From NCBI GenBank assembly GCA_013396525.1, contig VWYX01000384.1, forward strand, positions 62,001 to 126,000: a stretch of 64,000 nt of DNA, read 5' to 3'. A program made the translations under genes and the position numbers. Position 1 is the stretch's first letter; each line of letters starts with the position of its first letter. This DNA is from Chaetorhynchus papuensis (taxonomy: Eukaryota > Chordata > Aves > Passeriformes > Rhipiduridae). Positions 24,901 through 37,192 of this stretch are shown here, in pieces. The notes under the pieces are model-generated. The model was not told where the DNA came from. It saw nothing but the letters and a program-made list of their open reading frames with translations, and did not search any database.

Positions 24901-27900
24901 GCCCATGTTTGGGGTTTTTTCCTGTGCATGCTTGAAAAAAGTGACAGTGCACAAGCAGAAATTTATCAGGGTCTCTGAGCTAGATTGCTGCCCTTCTAAC
25001 CAGGAATTAATTCTGCTAATGTCAAAGGGCTGATGGATGTCTTCAACAGCAGTGAAGAGTTCACAGCCTTGCCCACAGAAATAGGCTCTTAAATCAGAGC
25101 ATGTTCTTATCTTTGAAGCTTGAGTAGCCATTGACTCTGGGGCTGTTCCTGATCATCAGCTGAGAGCTATCTGGGTCTGCAGTTAGCCCTCACAATTACA
25201 ATTCTCAGGAGTATTTCCCCTGCTGTCATCAAACCTGTCACAGATTACTCTCGTGGCCTTTATATGGCCATGGAGCTGGTAATTGCTCTCCTGCTGACTG
25301 CAGAGGCATGGGTGAAGATTGCTCCAATATGAGACAGAGAGCTCAGCAGAATACTGCTGTACTAAAGCACTGAACTCTAAAGTAAAGCTAAAGCATTCCC
25401 TGACAGGGATTTTGTTGCCAGTGCATGAAGACCACAGCTGGCCTGTCAGTCTGTTCACCTGAACCCCACCTGCTTGTTTCCAGCTCTTGCCTGTACCTCG
25501 AATTCCTTAGTGAAGGGAATAATCTTCTTCCCCTCTTTATACAGCTGACAAGTGCAGGGCTTTAAACACCACACAAATTCAAATGGTGAATGTGAGTGAC
25601 AATTTGTGAATATATTGCTCTCCAGCACAACCACGGAGAGTGAAATTGTGGTAACTGGAACCTGTCACACGCCACAAGAGAAAAAGGCATTTATTTTTTC
25701 ATCATTGTACCTTTGCATGAACTTCACAGATTTAAGATGTCAGCCTTTGGAGTTACACTCTCTACAGAAACCTTTCAATGTGTAATTTCACCTTAGCAAA
25801 TACATTTTGGAAGTTTGTGAACCAAGGTCACTTTATTCTGCTGAGTACAGCTAAAAACCGTAACAAAGTATTGGAGAATTACTGCAGTCTTGCTCAATTA
25901 TTTTGTATTTCTTGCAGCAAAGCGTAGTGAATCATGCAAAACATATTGTTTTGTTTTGCTTTGGAAGACACACTTCTTACTGAATGATGTGTGCATAAAA
26001 TATGTTGGAAACCAGAATGTTATTCCGCAATGGGACTCCATTTCTGAAGGGAGCTTCTAGGGGGTGCACTAATACTGGTAATAAATAGCAGGAACAAACC
26101 CAGAATACAAGTTTGGCTACACCACTGGTTGTAGAATCACAAAAATATCTTAAGAGAGATTAAATACCTTCATGCATGTTCAATGCTTTGCTCTCTCCTG
26201 TCACTGTGAGTTAATGACTCTTTCAATTAGGAATTGGACTGAGTCCACCAATTCATGTCAAAATACGATCTCCACATAAGGATGGAGACAACAAAAGGGC
26301 CATAAGGTATTGGCTGATTTGTAACTGTTAATACAGAGATGAAGAGTCAGCATGCCCTTCATTCCAGCTTGAAGGGTCTCATATATAAAAATGGAGATAA
26401 AAGAAGTAACCTAGTGTGTTCATTTTTTTTTCTTCTGAAGGATTTTGTTTTTCTAATAGCTAAAAAATAACCAGCTTCACTTTGCTTTATAAAAAATTCA
26501 TGCACAATAACCACATAAATTTGATATAATGGACTCCACAATGATTAATAAGCATTCAATATTTGTGTGGGGTTTATTGCATATCACACTGTTAGGGTGA
26601 GGACTTGTTCTGATGAAGTCTAGTTCCCTTGTCATTTTTGACTTACTTTATACTAAAGCTATTTAAACTCTGATTTGAAAATCCTGTTTGCATCAGTAAT
26701 GCCTAGGTCTGAATGTTTTCCATATGAGGAAAGAGCAAATACATTAGGATTCTTAAGCTTGGGAAAAAGATGACTGGTAGGGGGAAATGACAGAGGGCTT
26801 TAAGTCATAAACTCTATGCAGAACATGAACAGAGTGAATATTCACTCCACCTCATAGCACAAGGATTGCAGACATATAATGAAAGCATTAAGGAGTCAGT
26901 TATACACCAAAGCGCAGTATTTTTTTCCACACAACATGTAATTACATTATAGAGCCCATAACCACAGGATTTCATGGAGGTAAAAAATACACATGGATGT
27001 AAAAAGGAACAAATTAATGGAGAGTAAATTAGCTGGTGTTACTAAACCTGATTTGCCAGAAAGAAATCTGGATCAGGAAGTTCTGAAACCACTGATTACT
27101 GGAAAATTTGCTAGACCAAGACATTTTTTGTACATGAATTTGTTTCTTTCCTCTTTGCCTACATGTCTGCTGCTGCCCAGCCTCAGGGACAAGATGATAG
27201 GTGTGGAGCACCTTGGTCTGATAGGTCTTCTCTGCTCTGCTCTAAATGTCTCATAGGATGCATGTCACCTCATCCATCAAACTCAGATATCTACTATGTA
27301 AATGTCTATGTGAAAGTCCTCTCCATAGTCTGACAGGAGCAACAGACACTCCTGGAGTACAGAAGTTTGGACTCTTTCAGGCATCTGTATTAGGGAGGAG
27401 CGAAATGAACTGTAAACACGTATTTCTACCCACCAATACTAAAGAAAATGTAGATGTCTATCTCAAATGAGGGCATCTAGTATATAGGTTGGGTCAGATA
27501 TGTGTGATTCTTGTTATTATGGCTCTATGCAGATGCCAATCACAAGATTTTTTCGTCCAGCCCTCATATTTGTGCCTTATTTCATATTCAATCAGCAGAG
27601 TAAGTTACTAAAGAAAATTAAACAAAAAGGATCTGTCTCAACATGTCACTCTTCATCAAAAGTATCATAAACAAGAGCTTATCAGCTGACCCTATTTTTA
27701 TAAAACATCTACATATGGTCTTCAGTCCCACTGAAATTGATAGATTTAAGAATGTGTTTAAGATCTTTGCTGAACTGGAATCAGAGTGAAATCTGGTAGA
27801 ATGAAAGCCACCGAAATATCTGAGACATTGAAATATAGTTCAGTTCCATTAATAGCAAGTCTCTGTTTCAAGCAGAGCTGATCTGACAAAAGCAAAGCAA

Positions 27901-28464
27901 AATTACTCCAGTATATAAAAAGGGGTTCCTCTGTGCTGTTAAATTCTGATATAAATTATTAAATCCCACAGAGATTTTTTAGATCAAAAGAACTTTGTAC
28001 TTTCTTTATGTAGCCCCTTCTGCAGAGGAAAGGAATTGCCAAATATCCTGCAAGGCAGATGTGAAAATATGATCTTTTAAAGCACTTGTGACTTTCTTGC
28101 TTTCCTGTCTATTTTTTGTGCTGCATCCAAATGCTCCTTGGATGTACTACACCCAGTAACAGATCTAATGCACAACACAGAAACCTAAGGTGTGCTTCAG
28201 AGGTTGCCCCTGTTAATGAAGATCACTATTTTGGACTGAACTGGGGAGGTACCAAGAGACACTAACAGTCTTTTTAAACTACACTGTTACTTTTTCTAAT
28301 TAAAATTTAACCATTTCCATATGTTCCTGTAAAAAGACATGCTGCAGTTTTAAAGATACAGTCCTGGATATACATTACAGTCCTCAATTTCCCTGAAAAC
28401 AAATTGACCTGAATGTTTAAATTCTCAGCCATCCAGACACAACTGTTTTTTCAGAAGAAGAAAT
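21905..28464. other. Long unique stretch, no gene seen
   Basis: About 6.5 kb without a recognised repeat family or gene. Open frames reach about 100 codons on the minus strand (24624-25131, two overlapping frames), which is within chance expectation. A small CpG-containing cluster at 23236-23247 is isolated and not a CpG island. A weak 19-bp tandem repeat (two copies beginning ATACACTCAT) lies at 24557-24594. Confidence 0.5.
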
Positions 28465-28823
28465 ACAGAATCATAGAGTCATTAAGGTTGGAGAAGATCT
28501 CAAAAATCATCTAATCCAACCATTAACCCAGCACCACTGTGTTCAGCACTAAACCACGTCTCCAAGTGCCACATCCACACATCTTTCGAACAATTTAAAG
28601 ATGGCAATTCCTCCACATCCCTGGGTAGCCTGTTCCATTGCTTGACCACTCCTTCAGTTAAAAAAAATTCCTAATATTCAATCTAAGCATTCCCTTTTGC
28701 AACTTCAGGTCACTTCCTCTTCTCCTGCCACTTGTTACCTGGGAGAAGAGATCAACCCCCACCCGGCTACAAACTCCTTTCAGACAACTGCAGAGAGTGG
28801 TAAGGCCCTCCCTGAGCCTCCCC
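28465..28823 (-). mobile_element. CR1 LINE 3' fragment, minus strand, about 360 bp
   Basis: On the plus strand it opens with ACAGAATCATAGAGTCATTA, the reverse complement of the CR1 terminal octamer region. It continues through GGTTGGAGAAGATCTC and ATCTAATCCAACC, then the downstream 'tgttccattgcttgaccac' and 'cccctcagcctcc'-like blocks. These follow the order of the avian CR1 3' untranslated region. The element is 5'-truncated and carries no reverse transcriptase coding sequence. Confidence 0.95.
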
Positions 28824-29319
28824 ATTTGGAATATTTTTTTTTCTAAATTACAACAAAACATTTTTACACTTTTTGCTCAGTATAAGCCAAGGGTAAAAAA
28901 AAGATCTACTGACACTGTGAATAGGGACAGTCAACTGACAGCATGGAATTTTGTCCTCTAGTCCAATTTTCTTCAATTAGGATTTACTGGAAAACACAAA
29001 ATAGGCCTTTAACTGGGGAAACAAAACCTGTGACTCCGTTTTTCTTAAGAAGCCCTAACCATCATATTACACAGTTAGAGCTTATTTCTTTTTTTCCTAA
29101 TTCACTCTTGGGGACAGTAAATCTTGTATCCATTTCCCCCTTGGAGAGGTAGGAGGTGCCTCTGCCCTCCCCCATTAACCCTCTAGACATAAATTCTGGC
29201 TGTCATTAACACTCCTGGGAATGAGGAAATATGGGTCTGGTCCCCTCTGTCTGAGGAAGGAAGAGAAACCAGTTTCCTCACTTCCTGTGCGAGTGGTCTA
29301 AGTGGTACATTATTATACT
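28824..29319. other. Unique sequence, nothing recognised
   Basis: No gene or repeat seen. One open frame of 69 codons is within chance. Confidence 0.5.
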
Positions 29320-29590
29320 AAAAGCCACCTCTGCAATTACTTACTGATCCAATGTCAGCACATTAGGGTTTGTCTCAGATGGATTTAGTGGGATTCATCA
29401 TCTTTCCATGCATTAGGTGCACTTTAACAGGCCACAGGCAGCCAGTCAAAAGCTCGGATGGTGATGAAGCTTTTTGCCTCTATGTTGATTAGGTTTAGGT
29501 AGCAAGTAAAAACACAGAGGCATCAGCTCACTCGCCTGGTTGATTCAAGCTATCCTGAGCCGAGCTGCTCTGAAGTTGCTGGACATACTC
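29320..29590. promoter_or_regulatory. Possible conserved noncoding element
   Basis: This stretch is richer in mixed-composition words than its flanks and contains homeodomain-type core sites (for example CAATTACTTA near 29334 and GTTGATTAGG near 29483) without microsatellite or transposon sequence. That texture is typical of conserved enhancers, but conservation cannot be seen in a single sequence. The call is an impression and could easily be wrong. Confidence 0.2.
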
Positions 29591-30480
29591 AAATACCTAC
29601 CAAAAATATTTGTGCCCTTCCAGACTGGAAGAAAAACCCATAGAGGATACCCAGTCTTGTGAAAATGCTCCAGACATGTATGCTAATAAACCTGAAATAA
29701 CATCTGAATTTCACAGGCTAGGGCTGTTTCCATCTAAACCTGAAGAAGAAACAGACCTCAGAAGTCAAGTAGGGATTCACCATGGAAGTGTGGGATTTGA
29801 AGGCATTGGCATAAAGTTTATTCATATTGCAGTTTTCAGCATTTATACTTCAGCTTCATTTCAAGTCAAGTATTCAAGAATGAATAAAAGATAAATTCCT
29901 TTGGGGATCTGAGCTTTACTTATGAAGCCAAGCACTATATTTGCCTTGCATTGTTCAGCTGCTGTACTTGAAGAATACACTAAGGAAGAAACTGTCTATC
30001 AGGAGCAAAGTACCAGGTTACACATGTCTGTGCAGGGTTGATAGTTCACTGGAGAGTTATGGAGCCAAGATTCTGCCAAAATTTTCTTCTTGCTCTAGTT
30101 ATTCTGAGTGTAGATTCACAGATCCAGAAGGTCATGAAGGGTCAAGGGACAACCTTAAACACAAGCTCCTTTATATTTGTCTACACTCCATAAACTCTAA
30201 GCTTGCTTGATGACATCTGGCACATCTTACTCTTTCTTGCTGTACAGAGGGTCTCTTCTCTCAATACTATACAAAATTACTAGTCTTGTTAAGCATGTGA
30301 ATTTATAATGTCTGAAAATCATTCTTGCTTATCTGCATGTCTTCACCTAAATAGTATTTCCAAAAGTCAAGTCTTATATTTATTCGAGGCACTGAACTTG
30401 CAAAGCATAAAATTTCTAAACTGGGAATGTTGGCATTTCTGAGCTCAGCAGCAAAGACTGGTTTGCAAACCTAACTGAAG
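29591..30480. other. Unique sequence, no gene seen
   Basis: Two plus-strand open frames of 94 and 89 codons (29610-29894 and 29941-30210) are unrecognised. They have no coding-like bias that I can judge by eye. No repeats recognised. Confidence 0.45.
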
Positions 30481-30720
30481 TTTTGATTTGCTTCAGTGCC
30501 TTCCAACAGCTTGGCTTTTAAAGTATCAAATTGCTTTTTTAGTACATTTAATTAAACTTCTAAGACTGCTTGGCAAGCTTAAACTCCACTTGTTGCAATC
30601 AGCAGCATGGTGATTATTTATAATTTCATGAAGATTGCTTCCATCTGTATTTCAGTGCAATTAGGGAGTTTATTCATAATTCATTAATTTTAAAGACGTA
30701 CATAAAACATGATTCTGTGC
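30481..30720. promoter_or_regulatory. Possible conserved noncoding element rich in homeodomain cores
   Basis: Several TAAT/ATTA cores occur close together: CATTTAATTAAACTTC at about 30545, TTATTTATAATTTC near 30614 and TTCATAATTCATTAATTTT near 30672. The sequence between them is not low-complexity. This arrangement is seen in many developmental enhancers, but AT-rich DNA also generates such cores by chance. Confidence 0.22.
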
Positions 30721-31150
30721 TCTAACTTTACGTGTTACAATTTAATGACACTTAAGAATATCTGACAATTAACAATGTTTAAACAAACTAATGATTTATA
30801 AAAGCAGAGTCAAATTTAGCAGCCAGAGTTAGAATGCAGCTTTGTCACTTTGGGTGATGTACATGTCTACATGTAAGCAGAGCAATGCCTTTTTCAAGGC
30901 TAATTGTTGTATCTGTCCCTTAGTGCTCGGGATTTAAAACAGTTTCTAAGTATCAGAAAGGAGGAATGCAGGGAAAGGGTAAGAAAGAAGAACGGAATTC
31001 TTGCAACCTCTCAAGAATCCCAATATTGGTCACAATCGGCAGGAAGAGTTGAAGAAAATGGATTTAGTCTCCTCTGGTATTTCCTATGTTTTCTCATGGG
31101 TAACACCAACTGTGATGCAGAGATAATCCATATTTACAGTAAACTCTACA

Positions 31151-31270
31151 GGCCAGGTTGGATGGGGCCCTGAGAAACCTGCCCTGGTGGATGGCATCCC
31201 TACCCAAAACAGGGGATTAGAACTGGATGATCTCTAAGGTGCCTTCCAACCCAAATCATGCTGCTATGAA
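31151..31270 (+). mobile_element. CR1 LINE 3' tail, plus strand
   Basis: It starts GGCCAGGTTGGATGGGGCCC, continues through GGATTAGAACTGGATGATC and AAGGTGCCTTCCAACCC, and ends near CTGCTATGAA, a decayed form of the terminal octamers. It is about 120 bp, 5'-truncated and non-coding. Confidence 0.92.
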
Positions 31271-34200
31271 ATACTGGTCAGGATTAAATAAGAAATTTTT
31301 ATAATACAGTCATGGATTAAAAAAAAAAAATCAACTTGAGTTTCACATAATAACTGAAATATTACTTTTAACATCATCTCATATTTAGTGCATTTTCTCT
31401 GTGGTCATCTTCAGGAAAATAAAACAGCTGGAGTGCTAAATTTAAAGACTCAGCGCTTCAGTCAATATTCAAGTGAGTTGCCAGAAAGCTAAAAGACAAA
31501 TGTGATAAGACATTGCACTTATTGTCCAAGTTCTCGACTATGTACTCATCTATCTGCTGGTAAAGGACAATGTATAAACAGGATAAAAATATATCAAGCT
31601 ACTTAAAGCAATGGCAAATTATTGAAGTCAACTTTCATTTTGTCAGATTTTGCTCACAGTGTCATCTGACATGCTGGTAAACCAGTGACATCAGCTAAAT
31701 CCTTCTTTTCCCTCACCCAGGAGACTTCTACTTGCTTGCTTTGGAGCACCACGGGACAATTTTGCAAGGGACTTAAAGTTTTGTTAATTTTCTTTGAAAC
31801 TGACTGCAACCAAAGGGCAGGTTAGACACTTACTTTGCTGAATCAGGACAGATGTCAAAAGTGAGCACCTAGAGAGAAACACAGCTGGTGACACTGAACA
31901 AGCCCTAAAGCTTCAGAGAATCCCAGTTCAGCAGAAGTAGGGTCAGTATAGAGTGTCCAGCCTCAAATTTGAGAGATGGAAAACAGCTGCTCAACCTTTA
32001 CCACCACTCCTTTCAAACTTACTAAAAATACAAGTTTCTACCATGGTGATATGTTACCACAATATTTGCTCACACAAGCCTAGAAAGCTGAAAGCTCATC
32101 TTGGTGACTAATTTGGAAGCTTGGGTTTAAATAAAACTCTACTTCTCATGTAATTAGTGCCTCTCCCTGAGTAACATCTGTAAATTCTTAATTGTAGTAT
32201 TTCTTGTATGTGTTATATATTAACATTATTTGTTCTGTGATCTTTCATCCTGAATTTCTTCAATATGGATGAAACATGTCATTTGTTTCCATAGCACAGA
32301 CTAACAGCACAAATGAAGTTCTTATGCTCTCTCTATCTTTTAAAATAGAATATCATGCATGTCAAAATATTTAAACATAATCAGACATGGGCCCTTACCC
32401 AAATCCAAATCATTGCTGAAGTTTTGGAAAGTATTAATGCTTTATCTCTCCAAAGCTCCAAAATCAGTCCAAATCTTTATCTGAACTCATCCCATCATGT
32501 ACAACTTTGAGTTTAATGTAACACAGACAAGGAGAGTGAGATTATTTACTGGTATAAATCAAAATAGCAGTATGGAGAGAACATGGTCTCAGAGCACACC
32601 TCACAGAAACTCAGCAAAATTATTATATGTCCAGGCACCGTTTTACACTGAGTAGCTGTTGCTGTGCTTGAACAAAGTTCTTTGGCCACAGTTTCACACA
32701 AAAAATATATTGTACAGTGATTCCTGTAGATTAAAAATGCAAAATAAAGTTGCATAAGGATTATTAAACATAAAATACATTTTTGGCACTTCAGTATTAT
32801 AATTTGTGGGTAATTTTGAGAAAATAAAAGAATACTGACAGAAATCAATTCAGAAGCTAAAAGAATTAATTACAGAGATGGGCTGAAATACTTAAATATG
32901 CACAACTTCTACAGATCACTGCAAAGTAAATTAAGCTTACTTTCCAACAGTTGTGAATCATTAAGTCAGCTCAAATTATTTTATGTTGCATTAGAAGGTA
33001 ATCCTGAGGCAATTTCCATATTTGTTTGAGATTTCAGGTGAACAACAATAGCCCCACTGTGACTTTGTAGTGTGTCACCTGAGTCTTTAAAACTGACCTC
33101 GATTCCACATCAGTTAATGATGTACTGCTGACAACAACTCCTCATTGGTACAGACCAAAAGTAGATGATATATCCCAGTACAGTATCTCTTTTTTGTTTT
33201 CTTTACTCTTTCAAGCTCTCTGCCTGGCTCATACTTCAGCCATCCCCTGAGAGCTGCAGGTCAAACACGTGTTTCTCCTGTTTCCATACAAGCACAGTTG
33301 CCTGTGAGCTGTAACACGTGGGTATAAAACCCAGGTGAGACAACACTAAATGGCACTCACTGTTTGGCACTGCGGTCAATGGGTCAAGGCACAATTTCTT
33401 TTCCATGTAATTTCTTGGCTGCCACAATTGTATATTTTCTCTGGCTGCTACATAACCTGGACATACTGATTTAATGGCTTTTCCCTAAGAGCAAAAGCCA
33501 CTGTTATATTCAGAAAAATGGCTATATATTTAAAGTTTCCTTACATCAATATTATGACAGTACCCACATTGTTTTACAGCCCCATGCTGACAAGCCATTA
33601 ACTTTGTTTACATTAGACCGTGGCTTAAGTTGGAATTTGGAGTTGGATTTCAAATACCCCAATACCCACAGATGTTAGGAGAGGGGTCCTTGGCTTAGCT
33701 TATTGAGGAACAGTACAAAATTTGGATCTGGACCTAAGTGTGATTTTGAATTTATGCCAACCTTGAGGTGTTTTGCATCAGAGGCTTAAAGCATGGTTCT
33801 TCCAGAACAGGGGTGTTCTATTTGAATGATGCTGGTCTTGAAGTCCAAATGACATTGCAGAGTGGGCAAATACCTGCTGAACAGTGGGAATTCTCAGGAT
33901 CTCATACCTCATTTTTCAGCCTGTTCTATGTATTTAGAAGAAAAACAATTTCTTTGACTTCAGTGAAATTTCTCGATACCCCATAACGTGACAAGAGTTG
34001 AGGACTCTATGGGAGATTTGGCTTCAGCTTCTGGTTCTGTCACAGAGACACTGTCAACCTACATCATGATGTCTAATCTCTTGATGGAAGAGTAATAATT
34101 CTGCTCCCCACAGTTTGGTGAGGATTGACACTTGGATGGTAAAGCGATCCTTGCCTGCAGAGACAAGCACCACAGAACAGGGCTGCACCATGGGCATGAC

Positions 34201-36340
34201 CACACTGTAAAATCAGCCAAAGGAACAGGCAAACCTTCACGTCCAGGGCTCACCAGCTCAGGCTGGTATTGCCTGCACACAGCTTGGCAGCTTTCAGACA
34301 CAGGCTGGTTTGCAATCTGCCCGTTCTGCTCAGGCTGAAGGCAGGCACAGCAGGCTTGGTTTGTCTGCAGCCATCAGCCTGCTTCCAGTGAGCACCAAGA
34401 GTGACAGAAGCACAGGATCATTTCTCTTTACCGTGTTTCAGTCAAATGGCACAGTTAAAAAAAACCCAACCCAAACAAAAAAAATAACAAACCAGAACCA
34501 CCGCCACCAAAAATGACAAAAGAAATCATCCTGCAAGCTTCATATCAGGTAAGAAACAAATCATAGAAAGAATAGGATTTCACCATTTTCACCATATTTT
34601 TTCATGTTATTGAAAAGGTGTCATTCAGTGACAACGGACAAGCATGTGCTCACCTCAGAATAGACTCTACACAAAGCACTGAATTTCTTTCACAGAGACA
34701 ATAAACAGACATGATTTGTATTTCTCACTTTGGAAAGCCGGTCCATCTGATGTCTGATGGCTACACTTCAAAGACATCCCACGTGAACCTTTTTCCATGT
34801 GACTTCATGTGTGGTATTACAGAGATGAAGAGGCCAGCTCCTAAGAAGTGGGAAACAGTGCCTTAAAATTTACTCTGTGAGCAGAGATTTATGGAAGATC
34901 AGAAGACTTTATAAAGTAAATAATGTACATTTCGCAAATATATACAATGTACAGACTATTTACCAAGAAACTTGAAACGGCTGTCTTGGAAGAGTTCCAG
35001 TTTCTCAACTAATCTGGTTATCAGGTTTTTAAAAAGATCCAACATGTATGACTCTGACAAAAATGGACTAAATATATTTTTTCCAGGAGGAGCAGGGTGG
35101 TAATAGGAAATATCCTTTTTAAGGCAATTAACAAACACCCCTTTAACTGGCAAGTTGTCCCAAGTAACTTAGGGGGAAAAAAAAAAGTAATCTAATTTGG
35201 AAATCTGCTTGCAATGTACACATGCATAAATCTATTTTAAACCAGGCCTGGGCAATGGATAGCAGTGCCGAGACTCAAAAAAACATTCTAAATTATCTAT
35301 TTCAGGTCATTACAGCAGCCACTAACCTGTGCTGAGGGCTCTGTGCAGAGCTGGGACTGTTCTTCTAACCAGTCCAGACCTCTCAGGCAAAACAGCTTCT
35401 CTGCACAGGTTTTCCATTTCCTACTAAAAATAAGAGTAAAAAGTTGTGTGACAACAACAATATTGAGTCAATATTCTGTGTGTGTGTGTATTGACAATTC
35501 CTCTGTTATTTTCTTTAGTGTTTTCCATTATTATAGTTTAACCTGGATTATTATTATCTTTTTTAAAATAAGATATAACCCCCCAAATGTGGGGTTTCTG
35601 CTGAATTCAAATATACAGATTTCTTAAAACAAGAGGTTATTTCCTGCACCTTAGCTACAATAAGAAAAAGGGAAAAGGCATAGGGGACAGAGAAAGCTGG
35701 AAAGGAAATGGGAGGCAATTGAGGGAAATTTTAAAAATATCAGAATCCTCCTTTACAAGGTTCTCTCAATGAAATCATGCCACTCCAAGATAACAAAATA
35801 TTTTGCTTGGAAACAAATAAAATTGAGGAAAAAAGCTTTTAAAATAACTTAGTCATGAATAACATTTTAAATGAAACTAAAAATATTACTCTTACTCCAA
35901 ACAATTGCAAAAGTTTGACCTAAAATTTCAGATTGTCCTTAGTTATGATGACATAATTTTTGGAAAATGCTTGTTTTGGAAAGACCATCACTAGTTTTCC
36001 TCCTTTTTTCCCCTCCCTTGACTTGCAGGGTTATTTTTTTCTAGTACTGACACCTTTTCATAGGCACTAAATTTAGGCTACCTGTCTATTTCATAGGCCT
36101 CTTACAGATTTAAAGATTTTGGGAAAAGACTTGTTTCACCTTGTTGCATTGGTCTAAAAGACAAATGTGATTTAAGTTAAGGGCACAGACACTTTGAATA
36201 ATCAAAGGAAGAAAAAGAGATATAGTAAAACTGTTACTTAGAATAAGTGAGCTACTCCTAAGCTGATTTGCTCATCTGTGGCCCTCTATATCAAATTTAC
36301 GTGAAATGAAAATCAGTTTTGAATGTAAAGCTCCCTGCTC
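31271..36340. other. Long unique stretch, no gene seen
   Basis: No gene found. It contains an A/C-rich low-complexity block at 34456-34525, a short GT run near 35477-35489 and scattered open frames up to 100 codons (32546-32848, minus strand). A moderately GC-richer patch at 34130-34400 has overlapping short open frames on both strands, none recognised. Confidence 0.5.
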
Positions 36341-36480
36341 TTTAATAGATTCTGATTATCGGTCTCTTGAGTGTAACACCAAGGGTTGTTAATTAGCTAA
36401 TCTAATCACTCCTGTGCAATGGCACTGATTTACAGTACCTGAGGATCTGACTCATTCTCCTTCACTCACACTAAATACCT
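36341..36480. promoter_or_regulatory. Possible regulatory stretch with an ATTAGCTAAT palindrome
   Basis: A perfect 10-bp palindrome, ATTAGCTAAT, at 36392-36401 presents two inverted homeodomain ATTA cores and is followed closely by a third (CTAATC). The surrounding sequence is not repetitive. Paired inverted ATTA sites are a known binding layout for paired-type homeodomain proteins. Function here is only a guess. Confidence 0.18.
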
Positions 36481-36804
36481 CCATGTCCCGTGTCTTCTGA
36501 GCAACTGCAAGCATGACATCATTTTATTTCTCTGAACAGTTGAGAATTCATCCCTGCTTGAAATGCTAACCCTTTGAATACTCTGCTGTTGGGTTTCGGA
36601 TTATGGACAACACAGAGGGATCACTTACCACTTTATTAATTTATCCTAATTGTTGCCCAGGGAAAGGTGATAGTTCCAGTGCTTACTCACTGAATTTGCA
36701 TTTGCATGTCATATATTCTTTAGTTAACCCTTAGCAGGAAAATCCTAAATGAGTGAAGAACTGGGCCAACTGTAAGAAAGATTTAGGTTTTATTTAGTTT
36801 TATG

Positions 36805-37192
36805 TGGAGTGACAGAAGGTACTGGGGTTGTTTAGCCTGCAGAAAAGGAGCTCAGGGGAGAGCTTGTTGCTCTCTACAACTCCCTGAAAGGAGGGTGCAG
36901 CCAGATGGGGGTCAGACTCTTCTCCCAAGTGACAAGAGAGAGGAGGAAATGGCCTCAAGTTGCACCAGGGAATATTTAGATTGGGTACTAGGAAAAGCTT
37001 TCTTCACTGAAAGGGTGGTCAGGCATTGGAATAGGTTGCCCAGGGTAGTGCTGCAATCACTGTCCCTGGTAATGTTCAAAAATGTGTAGCTGTGGTGCTT
37101 AGAGATGTGTTTGAGTGGTGGACTTGGCACTGCTGGGTTAATGATTGGACTCTATGATCTCAAAGGTGCTCTCCAACCTTAATGATTCTGTG
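36805..37192 (+). mobile_element. CR1 LINE 3' fragment, plus strand, about 390 bp
   Basis: The longest CR1 piece in the window. It contains, in order, a GGGGTTGTTTAGCCTGCAGA block, the stretch around AAAGCTTTCTTCACTGAAAG, GGCATTGGAATAGGTTGCCC, the 'atgttcaaaaatgtgtagc' block and the end AACCTTAATGATTCTGTG. All fit the avian CR1 3' region. An open frame of 95 codons across it is a by-product of the repeat. The element is 5'-truncated and inactive. Confidence 0.95.

Noticed and set aside
36802..37089. 95-codon open frame
   Set aside because: It lies entirely within the CR1 3' untranslated region.
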